Part shown: in pieces, positions 8,111 to 19,217 of the stretch | How positions within the stretch are numbered: the first letter of the stretch is position 1 | Layout of the letters: each line of letters begins with the position of its first letter | Assembly (NCBI GenBank): GCA_020161505.1 | Contig: JAIUNY010000003.1 | Location: 124,001 to 188,000 of the forward strand | Source of the DNA: Armatimonadota bacterium | GTDB taxonomy: Bacteria > Armatimonadota > Fimbriimonadia > Fimbriimonadales > Fimbriimonadaceae | DNA length: 64,000 nucleotides | Direction of reading: 5' to 3' | Position numbers and translations under genes: made by a program | Notes under the pieces: generated by a model | Told to the model about the DNA's origin: nothing | What the model saw: the letters and a program-made list of their open reading frames with translations, nothing else | Databases searched by the model: none

Positions 8111-9257
8111 TCCTGACTTGAAGCTCCTCGTCGAGAAAGGCTATGCCGTCGCAATTGATGGCGGATACTTGCTTGTACGCGACATTCCGTACCTTGACTC
8201 TACGAAGGCCCTCCAATGGGGGGCGTTCGTAGCAAAGCTCGTTTTTACTGATACCGAACACTTTCAGCAGGATGACCATCAGGTATTTTTCGCTGGCAGT
8301 GTTCCCCATGGACTCGACGGGAGGCCAATTCCAAATCTTGGCGGAGGCGCGGTACAAATCGAGCTCAGCGCTATAAATCAGGATGTTAAGGTTGAGCGCA
8401 GTTTCTCGAACAAGCCAAAGGCGACCGGCGCATTTGCCAACTTCTTCGAAAAGATCGAGAGCTACGTTACGATTGTTGCCGGGCCAGCTATGGAGCTACA
8501 CAACGTAACTCCCTATACATTCAGGGTCGTTGAGTCCATGCCAGATTCAGTTTTCAAGATTCATGACACTCTCTCTAGTCGCGCTGAAATTACCGACCTA
8601 GCTAAAACAGTCTCAGAAGATGTCGTTGCCGTCATTGGACTTGGTGGAACAGGCTCATATGTGCTCGACATGCTGGTTAAGACCCCCATTCGCGAAATCC
8701 GCGGGTTTGACGGTGACATGTTTCATGTTCACAATGCATTCAGGTCACCAGGTCAGCTGAACCTAGCCGATCTCGGTCAATCAAAAGCTGCGGTTTACAA
8801 CCATCGGTACGACAGCCTTCGCCACGGATTAGTGCTCAAAGCTGAACGGATTGACGAGACCAACGCAGAATTGCTTGATGGCGTAACCTTCGCCTTTGTT
8901 TGCATTGACAGTGGGACTGCGAGAGCAGAGATATTCGAGTTACTTGCAAAGCAAGGGATTCCCTTCATCGACGTTGGGATGGGACTTCAACGAAAGAACG
9001 GCTCAATCAACGGCATGCTGCGAACCACCTTCTTTTCAGCTCAAACTGCCCGGGAGACAATCGACCGGGGTTTTGCGCCCCTTAGCGATGACGCGGAAAA
9101 TATCTATAAGTCGAATATTCAGATCGCTGAGCTCAATGCACTCAACGCCTGCCTGGCGGTCATTAAGTACAAGCAACTTCGAGGCTTCTACTATGAGGAA
9201 GAGCCACTGGTACACCAACTATTTGAGATTGGTGACATGAAAATTGTCGGTGAGTAA
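8085..9257 (+). CDS. DUF6791-ThiF fusion, E1-like adenylating enzyme
   Basis: 390 aa, GTG start inside the end of the Ubl gene with AAGGAGG upstream. Residues 1-~165 match the DUF6791-type domain that accompanies these systems. Residues ~178-390 are a ThiF/E1 adenylation domain with GLGGTG at 185-190 and FDGD at 208-211. Only two cysteines exist, C273 (FVCIDS) and C356 (NACLAV), both in the nucleotide-binding core, so a classic E1 or E2 catalytic Cys is not evident. Expected role: ATP-dependent activation of the adjacent Ubl. A Ser/Thr-based transfer is possible, as reported for related bacterial pathways, but is inference here. Confidence 0.8.
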   Translation: MFQKLVSHNPDLKLLVEKGYAVAIDGGYLLVRDIPYLDSTKALQWGAFVAKLVFTDTEHFQQDDHQVFFAGSVPHGLDGRPIPNLGGGAVQIELSAINQDVKVERSFSNKPKATGAFANFFEKIESYVTIVAGPAMELHNVTPYTFRVVESMPDSVFKIHDTLSSRAEITDLAKTVSEDVVAVIGLGGTGSYVLDMLVKTPIREIRGFDGDMFHVHNAFRSPGQLNLADLGQSKAAVYNHRYDSLRHGLVLKAERIDETNAELLDGVTFAFVCIDSGTARAEIFELLAKQGIPFIDVGMGLQRKNGSINGMLRTTFFSAQTARETIDRGFAPLSDDAENIYKSNIQIAELNALNACLAVIKYKQLRGFYYEEEPLVHQLFEIGDMKIVGE

Positions 9258-9265
9258 TCCGCACC

Positions 9266-9676
9266 ATGCGTTTTGACCAGAAAGATGTCGAGTTTATGCC
9301 AGCCACTCTTGAGCCAGGGGTTCTCTATGTGTCAAGAGAGTACGAGATCGCGGTTCATCTATGCGCATGTGGATGTGGCTCAAAGATTCGAACGCCTCTA
9401 GGACCGACGGAATGGTCTGTCACGGTTACCCATAATGGACCGACACTTTCTCCTTCAATTGGAAACTGGCAACTTGAATGCCAGTCTCACTATTGGATCA
9501 GTGATGGAAGCGTTAGGTGGGCAGAAAAGTGGACAGAGGAGCAAGTTCTCCTTGGCAGGGAGGATGAGAAGCGTCGTCTCCATGAATATTTGGAAGCAAA
9601 GAATCCGCACAAATCCGGCATCGTGGAACGTGTGTGGAACTGGCTTCAGTCACTATTCTCTCGTAAGAAGCTTTAG
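9266..9676 (+). CDS. DUF6527 zinc-binding protein of the ubiquitin-like operon
   Basis: 136 aa, 8 bp after the E1-like gene. It shows CACGCG (C33, C35, C37) and CQSHYWI (C72, H75), a metal site typical of DUF6527, with SPSIG between. A charged C-terminal tail ends WLQSLFSRKKL. This family recurs as third member of multiubiquitin/ThiF operons. Its biochemical role is not settled; a ligase-adaptor or a protease-like function are both conceivable. Confidence 0.75.
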   Translation: MRFDQKDVEFMPATLEPGVLYVSREYEIAVHLCACGCGSKIRTPLGPTEWSVTVTHNGPTLSPSIGNWQLECQSHYWISDGSVRWAEKWTEEQVLLGREDEKRRLHEYLEAKNPHKSGIVERVWNWLQSLFSRKKL

Positions 9677-9713
9677 AATCCGTAGCTCAACCGCAAGCTA
9701 AGGTCCGTAGTCT

Positions 9714-12700
9714 TCATTCCAACGTCCCCCCGGAAACCAACCCCAAGAACCGCTCAAAGAACGCAATGAGCTTCGCCAAAACCCGCTGCTTCTTCTGTCC
9801 GTGTCCGCCGTCTGAGGAGAACCGGCTGGTCGGCGGCATGACCTTCGTGATAGCAGTTCCCGTGGAACGAATCACGCCGTCGCGGAAGGCTGATTCCACA
9901 AAAGCGCGGGTCTCCTCGGGTTTCAGTTTCTCCTCTTCAATGATCTGTCCGAGTTCCTCCTCGCGCTTGCGATCCACGAATGCCCTCCACTCGGCATCAA
10001 GCTCACCGGTAGCCGAGACCGAGTCAACAAAGTTTTCGATGAGGTCTTTCTTGTTTCGAAGGGTTGGCGAGGAATCGACTGCTCTCGTGATCTGGGCACG
10101 AATCTCTACATCATCGCCGTTGCCCTTCGCTTCGCGAAACTTCGCGACAAGCATCAAAATGAAGTCAACGTTGATCTCGACCTGTTTGATCAGCTCAATC
10201 TCGAAGACGATGTCGTCAAGAATCTGCTCCTTGTCCGAGTCCTTGCCGGAGCGGAAGTCAGCGTAAATATCGAGGTAGATGCTTCGGTAATCCTGACCTT
10301 CTCGGTCTGAGAGGACTGCGTTGCCTTCGAACTCGTCAAATGAAGTGAGAATATTCTGAAGCCTGAGAATCGAGCCAAAAAGCGTGACGAACTCCTTTTG
10401 AGCCTGTTCACCAACAATCCGCTCATCGAGCGGGAACTTAGCGAGTAGCTCATGCACTTTGGTTTCGTAGTCAGCAAAGTAGTCTCCATACGGCTTGAGA
10501 ATGGCAATGCCCCGAGCTTCCTTGTTGCCAAAGAGCGAGAGCGCATCGTTCGTCTCAGCTTCAAGGTCCCGGAAGCTAATGATGTTCCCGTATGCCTTCA
10601 CCGAGTTGAGAATTCGATTCGTGCGGGAGTAGGCCTGGAGTAGGCCGTGGGCGCGAAGCTGCTTGTCCACAAAGAGCGTGTTCAATGTGGTCGCATCGAA
10701 GCCAGTGAGGAACATGTTGACCACGATCACGAGGTCAATCTTTCGCTCCTTGAGCTTTAGGGAAAGGTCTTTGTAGTAATTCTGAAACTTATCAGCCGAC
10801 GTATCGAACGACGTGCCGAACATCCCGTTGTAGTCTTTGATTGCTTCATCAAGAAAGTCACGGGCCGCACCAGAGAGGTGGTTCGTCTCAAACTCCTCTT
10901 CCTCAAGTGCTCCGTCTTCAACGGCTTCATTCGCGGCATACGAGAAGATGATTCCTACCTTCAACTGCTTGTCAGGGACCAATCCAGCTTGCTGACGTTT
11001 GAACTCACCGTAATAGGTCCGGGCCGCGTCGATTGATGCGGTGGCAAAGAGCGCGTTGAAGCCTCGCAAACGACGCTCTCCAAGGGAGTACGTGCTAGTT
11101 CGCTTCGTCTTCTGATCGAAGTGCTCCAGGATGTAGCTAGTCACCAGCGCTATCCGCTCTTGAGCAAGAAGGGCCCGTTCCGTGTCGATAGCAGAGACCT
11201 TCTTATCAAGAACGTCTCCCATTTTGACCGTGTTCACGTAGTCGATCCGGAACGGAAGGACGTTCTTGTCAGTAATCGCATCGACGATTGTGTAGGTATG
11301 GAGCTTCTCGCCAAAAGCCTGCTCGGTCGTCTTGAGGTTCGGGTTTCCGCCACTCGACATGTTCGCGGTGAAAATCGGGGTTCCGGTGAAGCCAAAGAGG
11401 TTGTACCGCTTGAAGGCGCGGGTGATCGCCGTGTGCATATCACCGAATTGCGAGCGGTGGCACTCATCAAAGATCACCACAATGTGTCCGCCGAACACCT
11501 CATGCCCTTTGTTGGCGGTAATGAAGTTGGCGAGCTTCTGGATCGTCGTGATGATGATCCGCGCATTCTTGTCCTCAAGCTGTCGCTTCAGAACTGCCGT
11601 GGACGTGTTGGAGTTGGCTGCACCTTTTTCGAAGCGGTCGTACTCGCGCATCGTCTGGTAGTCGAGGTCTTTGCGGTCCACCACAAAGAGCACTTTGTCC
11701 ACGCTCGGCATCTTGCTCGCAAGTTGAGCGGTCTTAAACGAAGTAAGCGTCTTGCCTGATCCAGTGGTGTGCCAAACGTAACCTCCTGCTCGCACCGAGC
11801 CTAGCCATTTCATGTTCGACGCCACTTCGATTCGCTGGAGGATTCGTTCGGTTGCGGCGATTTGGTACGGACGCATCACCAGGAGCATCCGATCTGCCGT
11901 AAGAACACAGTAGCGAGTGAGGATGTTCAGCAAAGTGTGCTTCGCAAAGAACGTCTTGGCGAATGCTGTTAGCTCCTGAATCGGTTTGTTCTGCGAGTCG
12001 GCCCACCACGATGTGAACTCAAAAGAGTTGGAGGTCTTCTTGACCTTCTTTGCTCCGGTGGCATCGGCAATGTGCTGGCGGCGGGTGGTGTTGCTGTAAT
12101 ACTTGGTCAGTGTTCCGTTGCTGATCACGAAAAGCTGGACGTACTCAAACAGCCCCGAACCTGCCCAGAATGAGTCTCGCTGGTAGCGGTCGATCTGGTT
12201 GAACGCTTCGCGGATGTCCACCCCTCGTCGCTTCAGTTCGATGTGAACCATCGGCAAGCCGTTGACCAAAACTGTCACGTCGAACCGCGTGGCACGTGTT
12301 CCGGCAGTCTCATACTGATTGACGACTTGGAGTCGGTTGTTGTGGATGTTCTGCTTGTCGATCAGCTTGATGTTCTTCGTCGTGCCGTCGTCGCGATGGA
12401 GAAGCTGAACCGAGTCCTCCTGGATGCGAATTGTCTTTTCAGCAATGCCGTCGTTCTGCCCGGCGATGTTACTTTCAAAGAATCGCTTCCATTCGGCGAC
12501 GCTAAACTTCACATCATTCAGAGCCTCTAGCTGAGCCTGGAGGTTTGCGACGAGCTGCTCTTCCGAGGTGAACTTGAGGTAGTCGTAGGCTTGACCCTCT
12601 AGAATCCTGATGAGTTCCTTTTCCAGGGCATCTTCACTCTGGTAGCTCGTCTCACGAACCTTCGATTCTGGGATGTACTGCGCAACGACCGTGCTCTCGT

Positions 12701-12745
12701 TGGAGACGGCAATTGGATCGTAGTTGTAGGGCGTTCGATCCTCGC

Positions 12746-12749
<4 letters not shown>
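9714..12749 (-). CDS. hsdR: type I restriction enzyme R subunit (HsdR)
   Basis: 1011 aa, normal length. The N-terminal nuclease core has D157 and ELK at 171-173 (PD-(D/E)xK). The motor has Walker A TTGSGKT at 328-334, the DEAD-box-like FDECHRSQFGD and GFTGTP. It uses the ATP-driven translocation motor of a type I complex to cut DNA unmodified at the HsdS site. It is last of a five-gene operon, overlapping hsdS by four bases. No frameshift or lost motif, so the endonuclease should be active. Confidence 0.96.
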
Positions 12750-14034
<1,285 letters not shown>

Positions 14035-14038
<4 letters not shown>

Positions 14039-14958
14039 TCGAAGAAATCCTCATCCACATCCACAATAGCTAAAGTCTCTCTTACTTGAACTCCGACGCG
14101 GTACTTAACCATCAAATCAACAAGCCGTGGGCCATCAATAAGGATGATCCTCACCCGAGCATCACGTTCCGCGTACTCTCTGGCTCCTGTGCTAAATCGG
14201 CCTGTAGTAATCATGACTCCTTGCTCCGCTTTGCCACTTAGCGCACCGACGAACGCCTGTACTTCTGGTCTCCCGACAGAGTTATCCCGAGCATATCGCT
14301 TCGCTTGTACATAGACCTTACTCAACCCCAGTACATCTTGGTCAATTACTCCGTCGATTCCGCCGTCGTTAACCAAACGCGTGGCTGCCGCTTGTCCACC
14401 GGTACCCCCGTAGCCCATCGCTACAAGAAGCCGGACCACTGCCTGCTCAAAGAACGCGGGGTCTAGTGCGACTAATCGCTCAATGAGCCCGGCCCTAACA
14501 TTACTTTGGATTAGTTCTATACCCTGTGCGATCATCTCTACGGGATCCAGTGGATTCGTTACGCTCTCTACATCACTTTGCTTTGAGTGATTTTCTCTTT
14601 GCAACTTGGACTTTGATACCCACCACTGATCATCAGGCTTTGCCACTGCTCTTAGGTCTGCCTCTGTGATTGTAACCGGGTGGTCGTGAAGAAACCTTCT
14701 TCCAAATTCTGTAATGGCATACTTGCCACGTGTAGGTCGTTCGAGAGCACCTACTCGCGTCAGATAAGATGTCGCCCATCCAATTCGGTTGGCTACAACT
14801 TGTTGACCCGAAGAAAGAGACTCAGTTCGTTGATCGTGCGTTAAGCCGATAGCGTCTGACACAGCCGAGATCAAGTCTCGAAGTACTCTCACCCCGCCGT
14901 CCGCCTGAATGCGAAGAACGGGAACCATGAAGCCGTCCCAACTTGGAATTTCATTCAT
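14035..14958 (-). CDS. mrr: Mrr-like restriction endonuclease
   Basis: 307 aa. An N-terminal winged-helix (Mrr_N-like) region with EFGRRFLHDHP near residue 88 leads to a C-terminal Mrr catalytic domain: FEQAVVRLLVAMGYGG, then DGGIDGVID and VYVQAKRY as the PD-(D/E)xK-type core (D and QxK). Mrr enzymes cut DNA carrying foreign methylation. It overlaps rhuM and hsdS by four bases each, so it is made with the type I complex and could add a type IV check on incoming modified DNA. Confidence 0.85.
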
Positions 14959-16010
14959 GCTTTGCCCCCTTCGGCGTCTTCACCAGCGTCCAGGAACCGA
15001 TCAAAGTCACTCTTGAAAATCCGATCTTGGACGACGCGATACTTCTCGAATTCTGTTTCTGCGTGGAGCTTGGCTTGCTCGTGGCTAATGCGTCCAGGGC
15101 CAGTCAGTACCTCACGCTCGTTGAATTCGAGGAAGCCATCCAAACGCTTTGCCCAGTCCTCCATCGACATAGGAACCTTCCGCTTTGCTTGGTCTTCAGC
15201 GTAATCAAGGTACATCGAGACAATCCGTTCCATGTGCTCCATCTCGTCGTCGCTGAGGTAGTTCTTGGCAATCGAGACATCCGACTTGACGATCTTGCCC
15301 TTTGGGGCTGACTCCCATGTGGTGAGACCCATGTGCTCTTTCTCGGCATCTGCCCGTTCGATGATGAGTTCGGCGGCAGTGTGGCGATGAACAGCCCAGT
15401 GCATCTTGTTTTGCACCAGGGCGAAAAAGAGTTTGGTTGTCTGGGCCGTCTGGTCGTAGTCAAAGGCAGAAGCGTAGAGGTCGGTGACCTTTTGGTAGAA
15501 CTTCCGCTCCGACAGACGGATTTCTCGGATGAGTTGGAGCTGGCGGTCGAAGTACTCGTCCGTAAACATATGGCCCTTCTTGAGGCGATCCACGTCCATC
15601 ACCCATCCCTGGATGGTGTAGAGTTTCACGATCTGACCCGCCCACTTTCGGAACTGCACCGCGCGTTCGTTCTCGATCTTGAATCCCACCGCAATGATGG
15701 CCTGGAGGCTGTAGAGCTTGGTGTTGTAGCTCTTGCCGTCCGAGGCAGTTATCAAATGCTGTTTGATAACTGAAGACTCTTCCAGTTCGTGATCGGCAAA
15801 GACTCTGAGCAGGTGATGATTCACGGTTTGCACGGTGACGCCGTAGAGGGTCGCCATCATCTTCTGGGTCAACCAGAGGTTTTCTTCGAGGTAGAGCAGC
15901 TCAGTAGATTCAGATTCGCCGCCAACCGAAGCAATAAACGTCAGGTATTCCGCCGCCGAAGCGCGCACGATATCCAAGTCCTTCCGAGGCTTTTCGGGCT
16001 TGTCGCTCAT
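14955..16010 (-). CDS. rhuM: RhuM family protein
   Basis: 351 aa. Recognised by the family pattern LWLTQKMMATLYGVTVQTVN near the N-terminus (helix-turn-helix-like), KLYSLQAIIAVGFKIENERA in the middle and VSMYLDYAEDQAKR towards the end. RhuM proteins were named from a Salmonella pathogenicity island and often sit between type I restriction genes; their molecular function is unproven. Coupled by four-base overlaps to hsdM and mrr. A DNA-binding accessory or toxin-like role is a guess. Confidence 0.85.
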   Translation of the reverse strand: MSDKPEKPRKDLDIVRASAAEYLTFIASVGGESESTELLYLEENLWLTQKMMATLYGVTVQTVNHHLLRVFADHELEESSVIKQHLITASDGKSYNTKLYSLQAIIAVGFKIENERAVQFRKWAGQIVKLYTIQGWVMDVDRLKKGHMFTDEYFDRQLQLIREIRLSERKFYQKVTDLYASAFDYDQTAQTTKLFFALVQNKMHWAVHRHTAAELIIERADAEKEHMGLTTWESAPKGKIVKSDVSIAKNYLSDDEMEHMERIVSMYLDYAEDQAKRKVPMSMEDWAKRLDGFLEFNEREVLTGPGRISHEQAKLHAETEFEKYRVVQDRIFKSDFDRFLDAGEDAEGGKA

Positions 16011-17578
16011 GCTGGACTCCCTTCAAGGTCTGCCACGATGGCGTCAATCTGTGTGCGTAGCTCAGATTGGCGAGCCACGATCCCCGCGATCTTCGCGTTT
16101 AAGGCTGTAATGTCGATGGCTTCGGTCGTGTCTTCTTTCTCCACGTAGCTGGAGACCGAAATGTTGTAGTTGTTCTCCTCGATGTCTGCCGCAGTGACCA
16201 GACGTGTGAAGTGCTCCTTAGTCTGACGTTGGTTAAAGGCGTCCAGGATTCTTTCCTGGTGCTCTGGAAGGAGTCGGTTTTTGTTGCCCACACGCTGGAA
16301 GAGTGCGGAGGCGTCGATGAAGAGAATTGCGTTGTCCTTCTTCGACTTCTTGAGAACAATTATGCATGTGGCAATTGTTGTCCCGAAAAACAGGTCAGGC
16401 GGAAGCTGGATAACCGTGTCGATGTAGTTGTTGTCGATCAGGTATTTACGAATCTTCTGTTCTGCTCCACCTCGATAAAGGACACCAGGAAACTCAACGA
16501 TGGCGGCCGTTCCATTGACGGCGAGCCAATGGAGCATGTGCATTGTGAACGCTAGGTCGGCGGCTGATTTTGGAGCGAGCACACCGGCGGGCGCATAGCG
16601 CGGATCGTTGATCAGGAGCGGATTCGCGTCTCCGTCCCATTTGATGGAGTAGGGAGGATTGGAAACAATCGCTTCAAACGGCTCATCATCCCAGTGAAGC
16701 GGATCGGTCAGAGTGTCGCCGTGAGCGATGTGGAACTTCTCGTAGTTCACGTCATGCAGGAACATGTTGATCCGAGCCAGGTTGTAGGTCGTCAGGTTGA
16801 TTTCCTGCCCATAGAAACCTTGCCGGACGTTCTCCTTGCCGAGAACCTTGGCGAACTGAAGCAAAAGTGACCCGGAACCCACGGCGGGATCATACACCTT
16901 ATTGACCTGAGTCTTGCCAGCCACGGCAATTCTCGCCAAGACCTCGGAGACTTCCTGGGGGGTGAAGAACTCACCTCCTGACTTTCCTGCCTGGGAGGCG
17001 TACATAGTCATCAGGAACTCGTACGCGTCACCGAAGAGGTCAATGGAGTTATCTTCGTAGTTACCTAGCGGCAGATCACCAATGGCATCGAGGAGCTTCA
17101 CGAGCTTCTCGTTGCGCTTTGCCACCGTTGGCCCGAGCTTTGCACTGTTTATATCTAGGTCATCGAACAGACCCTTCAGGTCATCTTCGCTCTCCGTCCC
17201 TACGGCCGAGCCTTCGATGTTGTTGAAGACTCGTTCAAGGGTCTCATTGAGGTTTTCGTCGCTCTTGGCCCGTCTGCGGACGTTTACGAACAGCTCAGAC
17301 GGAAGAATGTAGAACCCTTTCTCAGCAACCGTTTCGGTGCGCCCAAACTCCGCATCCTTGTCGGACAGCTCGGCGTAGTTGAATCCTTCTTCGCCAGCCT
17401 CCTTTTCGAGCTTGTTGATATAGGAAGTCAGGTTTTCGGAGATGAACCTATAGAAGAGCATCCCGAGTACGTACGACTTAAAGTCCCAGCCATCCACCGA
17501 GCCACGAAGATCATTGGCGATTCGCCAGATGGTCTTGTGAATCTCCGCCCTCTGAGTCTCGCTGGTGGCTGGCGGCAT
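16007..17578 (-). CDS. hsdM: type I methyltransferase subunit (HsdM)
   Basis: 523 aa. HsdM_N-type helical domain at ~10-170, then the N6-adenine methylase domain: FFTPQEV (~205), SAM motif I DPAVGSGSL (230-238), catalytic NPPY (307-310). First gene of the operon, followed by rhuM with ATGA overlap. With HsdS it methylates host sites; with HsdR it forms the nuclease. All motifs are intact. Confidence 0.96.
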   Translation of the reverse strand: MPPATSETQRAEIHKTIWRIANDLRGSVDGWDFKSYVLGMLFYRFISENLTSYINKLEKEAGEEGFNYAELSDKDAEFGRTETVAEKGFYILPSELFVNVRRRAKSDENLNETLERVFNNIEGSAVGTESEDDLKGLFDDLDINSAKLGPTVAKRNEKLVKLLDAIGDLPLGNYEDNSIDLFGDAYEFLMTMYASQAGKSGGEFFTPQEVSEVLARIAVAGKTQVNKVYDPAVGSGSLLLQFAKVLGKENVRQGFYGQEINLTTYNLARINMFLHDVNYEKFHIAHGDTLTDPLHWDDEPFEAIVSNPPYSIKWDGDANPLLINDPRYAPAGVLAPKSAADLAFTMHMLHWLAVNGTAAIVEFPGVLYRGGAEQKIRKYLIDNNYIDTVIQLPPDLFFGTTIATCIIVLKKSKKDNAILFIDASALFQRVGNKNRLLPEHQERILDAFNQRQTKEHFTRLVTAADIEENNYNISVSSYVEKEDTTEAIDITALNAKIAGIVARQSELRTQIDAIVADLEGSPA

Positions 17579-17658
17579 CAGACCTGAGCCGCTCCCGGAG
17601 GAGAGCCGTTTAGCCGGTGACTGCCTTCAAATGAAATCATAATTCTAGCTTCATTTTG

Positions 17659-17702
17659 ACCCATTTGCCGGGTGCTCACATGGTAGCGAGATGCAAATGG
17701 GT
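17659..17702. promoter_or_regulatory. 10-bp inverted repeat upstream of hsdM
   Basis: ACCCATTTGC at 17659-17668 and its perfect complement GCAAATGGGT at 17693-17702 are separated by 24 bp. It lies in the 190-bp gap before hsdM, with TAGAAT/TATGAT-like sequences closer to the gene. It could be an operator controlling the restriction operon or a transcript hairpin; no U-run follows, so a terminator is less likely. Confidence 0.4.
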
Positions 17703-17768
17703 TAGAAAGGCCTTCGCACGTTCGATGTTACTTTTGGCTGACGGTTCGAATGAACCAAGAATGGGCGC

Positions 17769-18077
17769 ATGCCCCGCTGCTACCTCTGCTCAAAGCTGAT
17801 TCCGGTTGAAGACCGTCCGTTGCGGCGACGGGTTCGCGTTGGCGAAATCGAGAAGAAGAAGTACGGCGCGGAGCGAGCTCGGTTCGTGCAGAGCCAGTAC
17901 GGGATGCGGGTGGTCTGCAAGTCGTGTGCGGCATTTCAGGAGCATCGGGCACGGCAGAAGGAGCTTCTTGAGCTTCACCTTTTCCTCACGGCAGTCGTGG
18001 TGGTCGGACTGGTCTCTCTTGCTTTCTGGATACTTAGAAAAGACCCCGCTGGTGGTGCGGGGTTTGGTGGGGTGTAG
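17769..18077 (+). CDS. small zinc-ribbon-like membrane protein
   Basis: 102 aa. CYLC at residues 4-7 and CKSC near 50-53 form a likely four-Cys metal site, followed by a basic helix and one membrane segment (LFLTAVVVVGLVSLAFWIL) with a short Gly-rich tail. The family is unknown. It points away from hsdM and ends against the convergent ArdC gene with no gap. Confidence 0.5.
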   Translation: MPRCYLCSKLIPVEDRPLRRRVRVGEIEKKKYGAERARFVQSQYGMRVVCKSCAAFQEHRARQKELLELHLFLTAVVVVGLVSLAFWILRKDPAGGAGFGGV

Positions 18078-18941
18078 TTAGGAGTCGTAGGTGACTCCTC
18101 GGATATAGTCGGCGGCCCTTTGAGCCTGAGCAGCGGCAATGACCACGGCCTTGGGATCGTCACCCAGAACATCGAGCCATCCGCTGATGTAGCTGGCTGA
18201 ATCCTCGGTTAGAGAGTTATCAAGTCCCACGGTGGCGCAACAGAACGCGCTCGTGAGTTCAGCAACCAACTCCTCTCTGGAGTAGTCGTTGGAACCGAAT
18301 CGAGCGACCTCGGTCACGCCTTTGCGATTGAGCCTCGACTCGTGACCACTCGCGTGGGCCAGCTCATGAAAGAGCGTTCCGTAGTAGTGGTCCGCAGAGG
18401 CGAACCTCTCGAATGAGGGCATGTACACCGCGTCTTCCTTGGGGACGTAGTACGCTGACCGTGCCTTGCTGTGGATAGCTGGCGGGCATGGCATACTGGC
18501 GACCAGGAGTTCGGCTCGCTCGTGCCGCTGAGACTCCTCAAGTGGCTGCCCTTCGTACACAGACGCGAACTCGATACCCTCGACCTGCTCCACGTTGAAG
18601 ACGGTGAAGTAGCGAAGCATCGGAGTCCGGCGTTTGCAAACCTCTCCAGTGCTCTCGTCGATCTCCTCAAACTCCAGCTGTTTCCAGAACACCACAAGGG
18701 TGCCTTTCTCGCCCTGCCTGACCTTGCCTCCACGTTCTTGCACCTGCTTGAACGTGAGCCAGCGATGGTCGGCGTATGGCGCAAGGCCAAGGAGGAACAC
18801 GTTGATTCCCCGGTACGCCTTGCCACTGGCGACGTTGATCGGCAAAGCGTGGGCATCTTTCCAGGGCTTTCGCCAAGGCACGACCCCACGCTTGAGTGAC
18901 TCTACGATTTTCTCAGTGACGGTCTCGTACAGGCGGCTCAT
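18078..18941 (-). CDS. ardC: ArdC-like antirestriction protein
   Basis: 287 aa. The N-terminal ssDNA-binding domain (VPWRKPW, GKAYRGINVFLL, FKQVQERGGKVRQGEKG) is joined to a zinc-metallopeptidase-like domain with FHELAHASGHE at ~190 and a downstream REELVAELTSAF. This is the ArdC/DUF1738 layout carried by conjugative elements to protect incoming single-stranded DNA from host restriction. Here it sits beside the element's own type I system. Zinc ligands look intact. Confidence 0.88.
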   Translation of the reverse strand: MSRLYETVTEKIVESLKRGVVPWRKPWKDAHALPINVASGKAYRGINVFLLGLAPYADHRWLTFKQVQERGGKVRQGEKGTLVVFWKQLEFEEIDESTGEVCKRRTPMLRYFTVFNVEQVEGIEFASVYEGQPLEESQRHERAELLVASMPCPPAIHSKARSAYYVPKEDAVYMPSFERFASADHYYGTLFHELAHASGHESRLNRKGVTEVARFGSNDYSREELVAELTSAFCCATVGLDNSLTEDSASYISGWLDVLGDDPKAVVIAAAQAQRAADYIRGVTYDS

Positions 18942-19094
18942 ACACCGCCTCCCGCCTTGCTTCTAGTTTCCATGCGTTCTCACCTGAGGGCGGGAGAACT
19001 CGAACGTCCGCGCCCTCCGGGTGAGAATCTGCGCTCCGGTCCTAATAGGGCAAAAACACTTTCACTGAAGCAAGCGGGATTTGATTGATACTGT

Positions 19095-19217
19095 ATGGAA
19101 GTGATCACCAAGTCTGAGTTTCTTCTTTACCGAAAGCACCTGACTTGGGTGAATACTGCAAGTTGGACACACTTTTGCAATGGCCCGCATTCTAGAGCGC
19201 ATCTACCGTCTAGCTAG
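19095..19217 (+). pseudogene. possible gene fragment (40 codons)
   Basis: An ATG at 19095 begins MEVITKSEFLLYRKHLTW, which resembles the opening of PD-(D/E)xK nuclease-like proteins that start with a KSxFLxY motif, then runs to a stop at 19217. Nothing matching such a protein continues. It may be the stump of a deleted gene. Its end overlaps the convergent propeller gene by 15 bp. Weak call. Confidence 0.2.

Noticed and set aside
7859-9676. Ubiquitin-like operon considered as a type II CBASS accessory pair (Cap2/Cap3)
   Set aside because: There is no cyclase, no effector and no JAB gene in the cluster, and the Ubl belongs to the multiubiquitin type.
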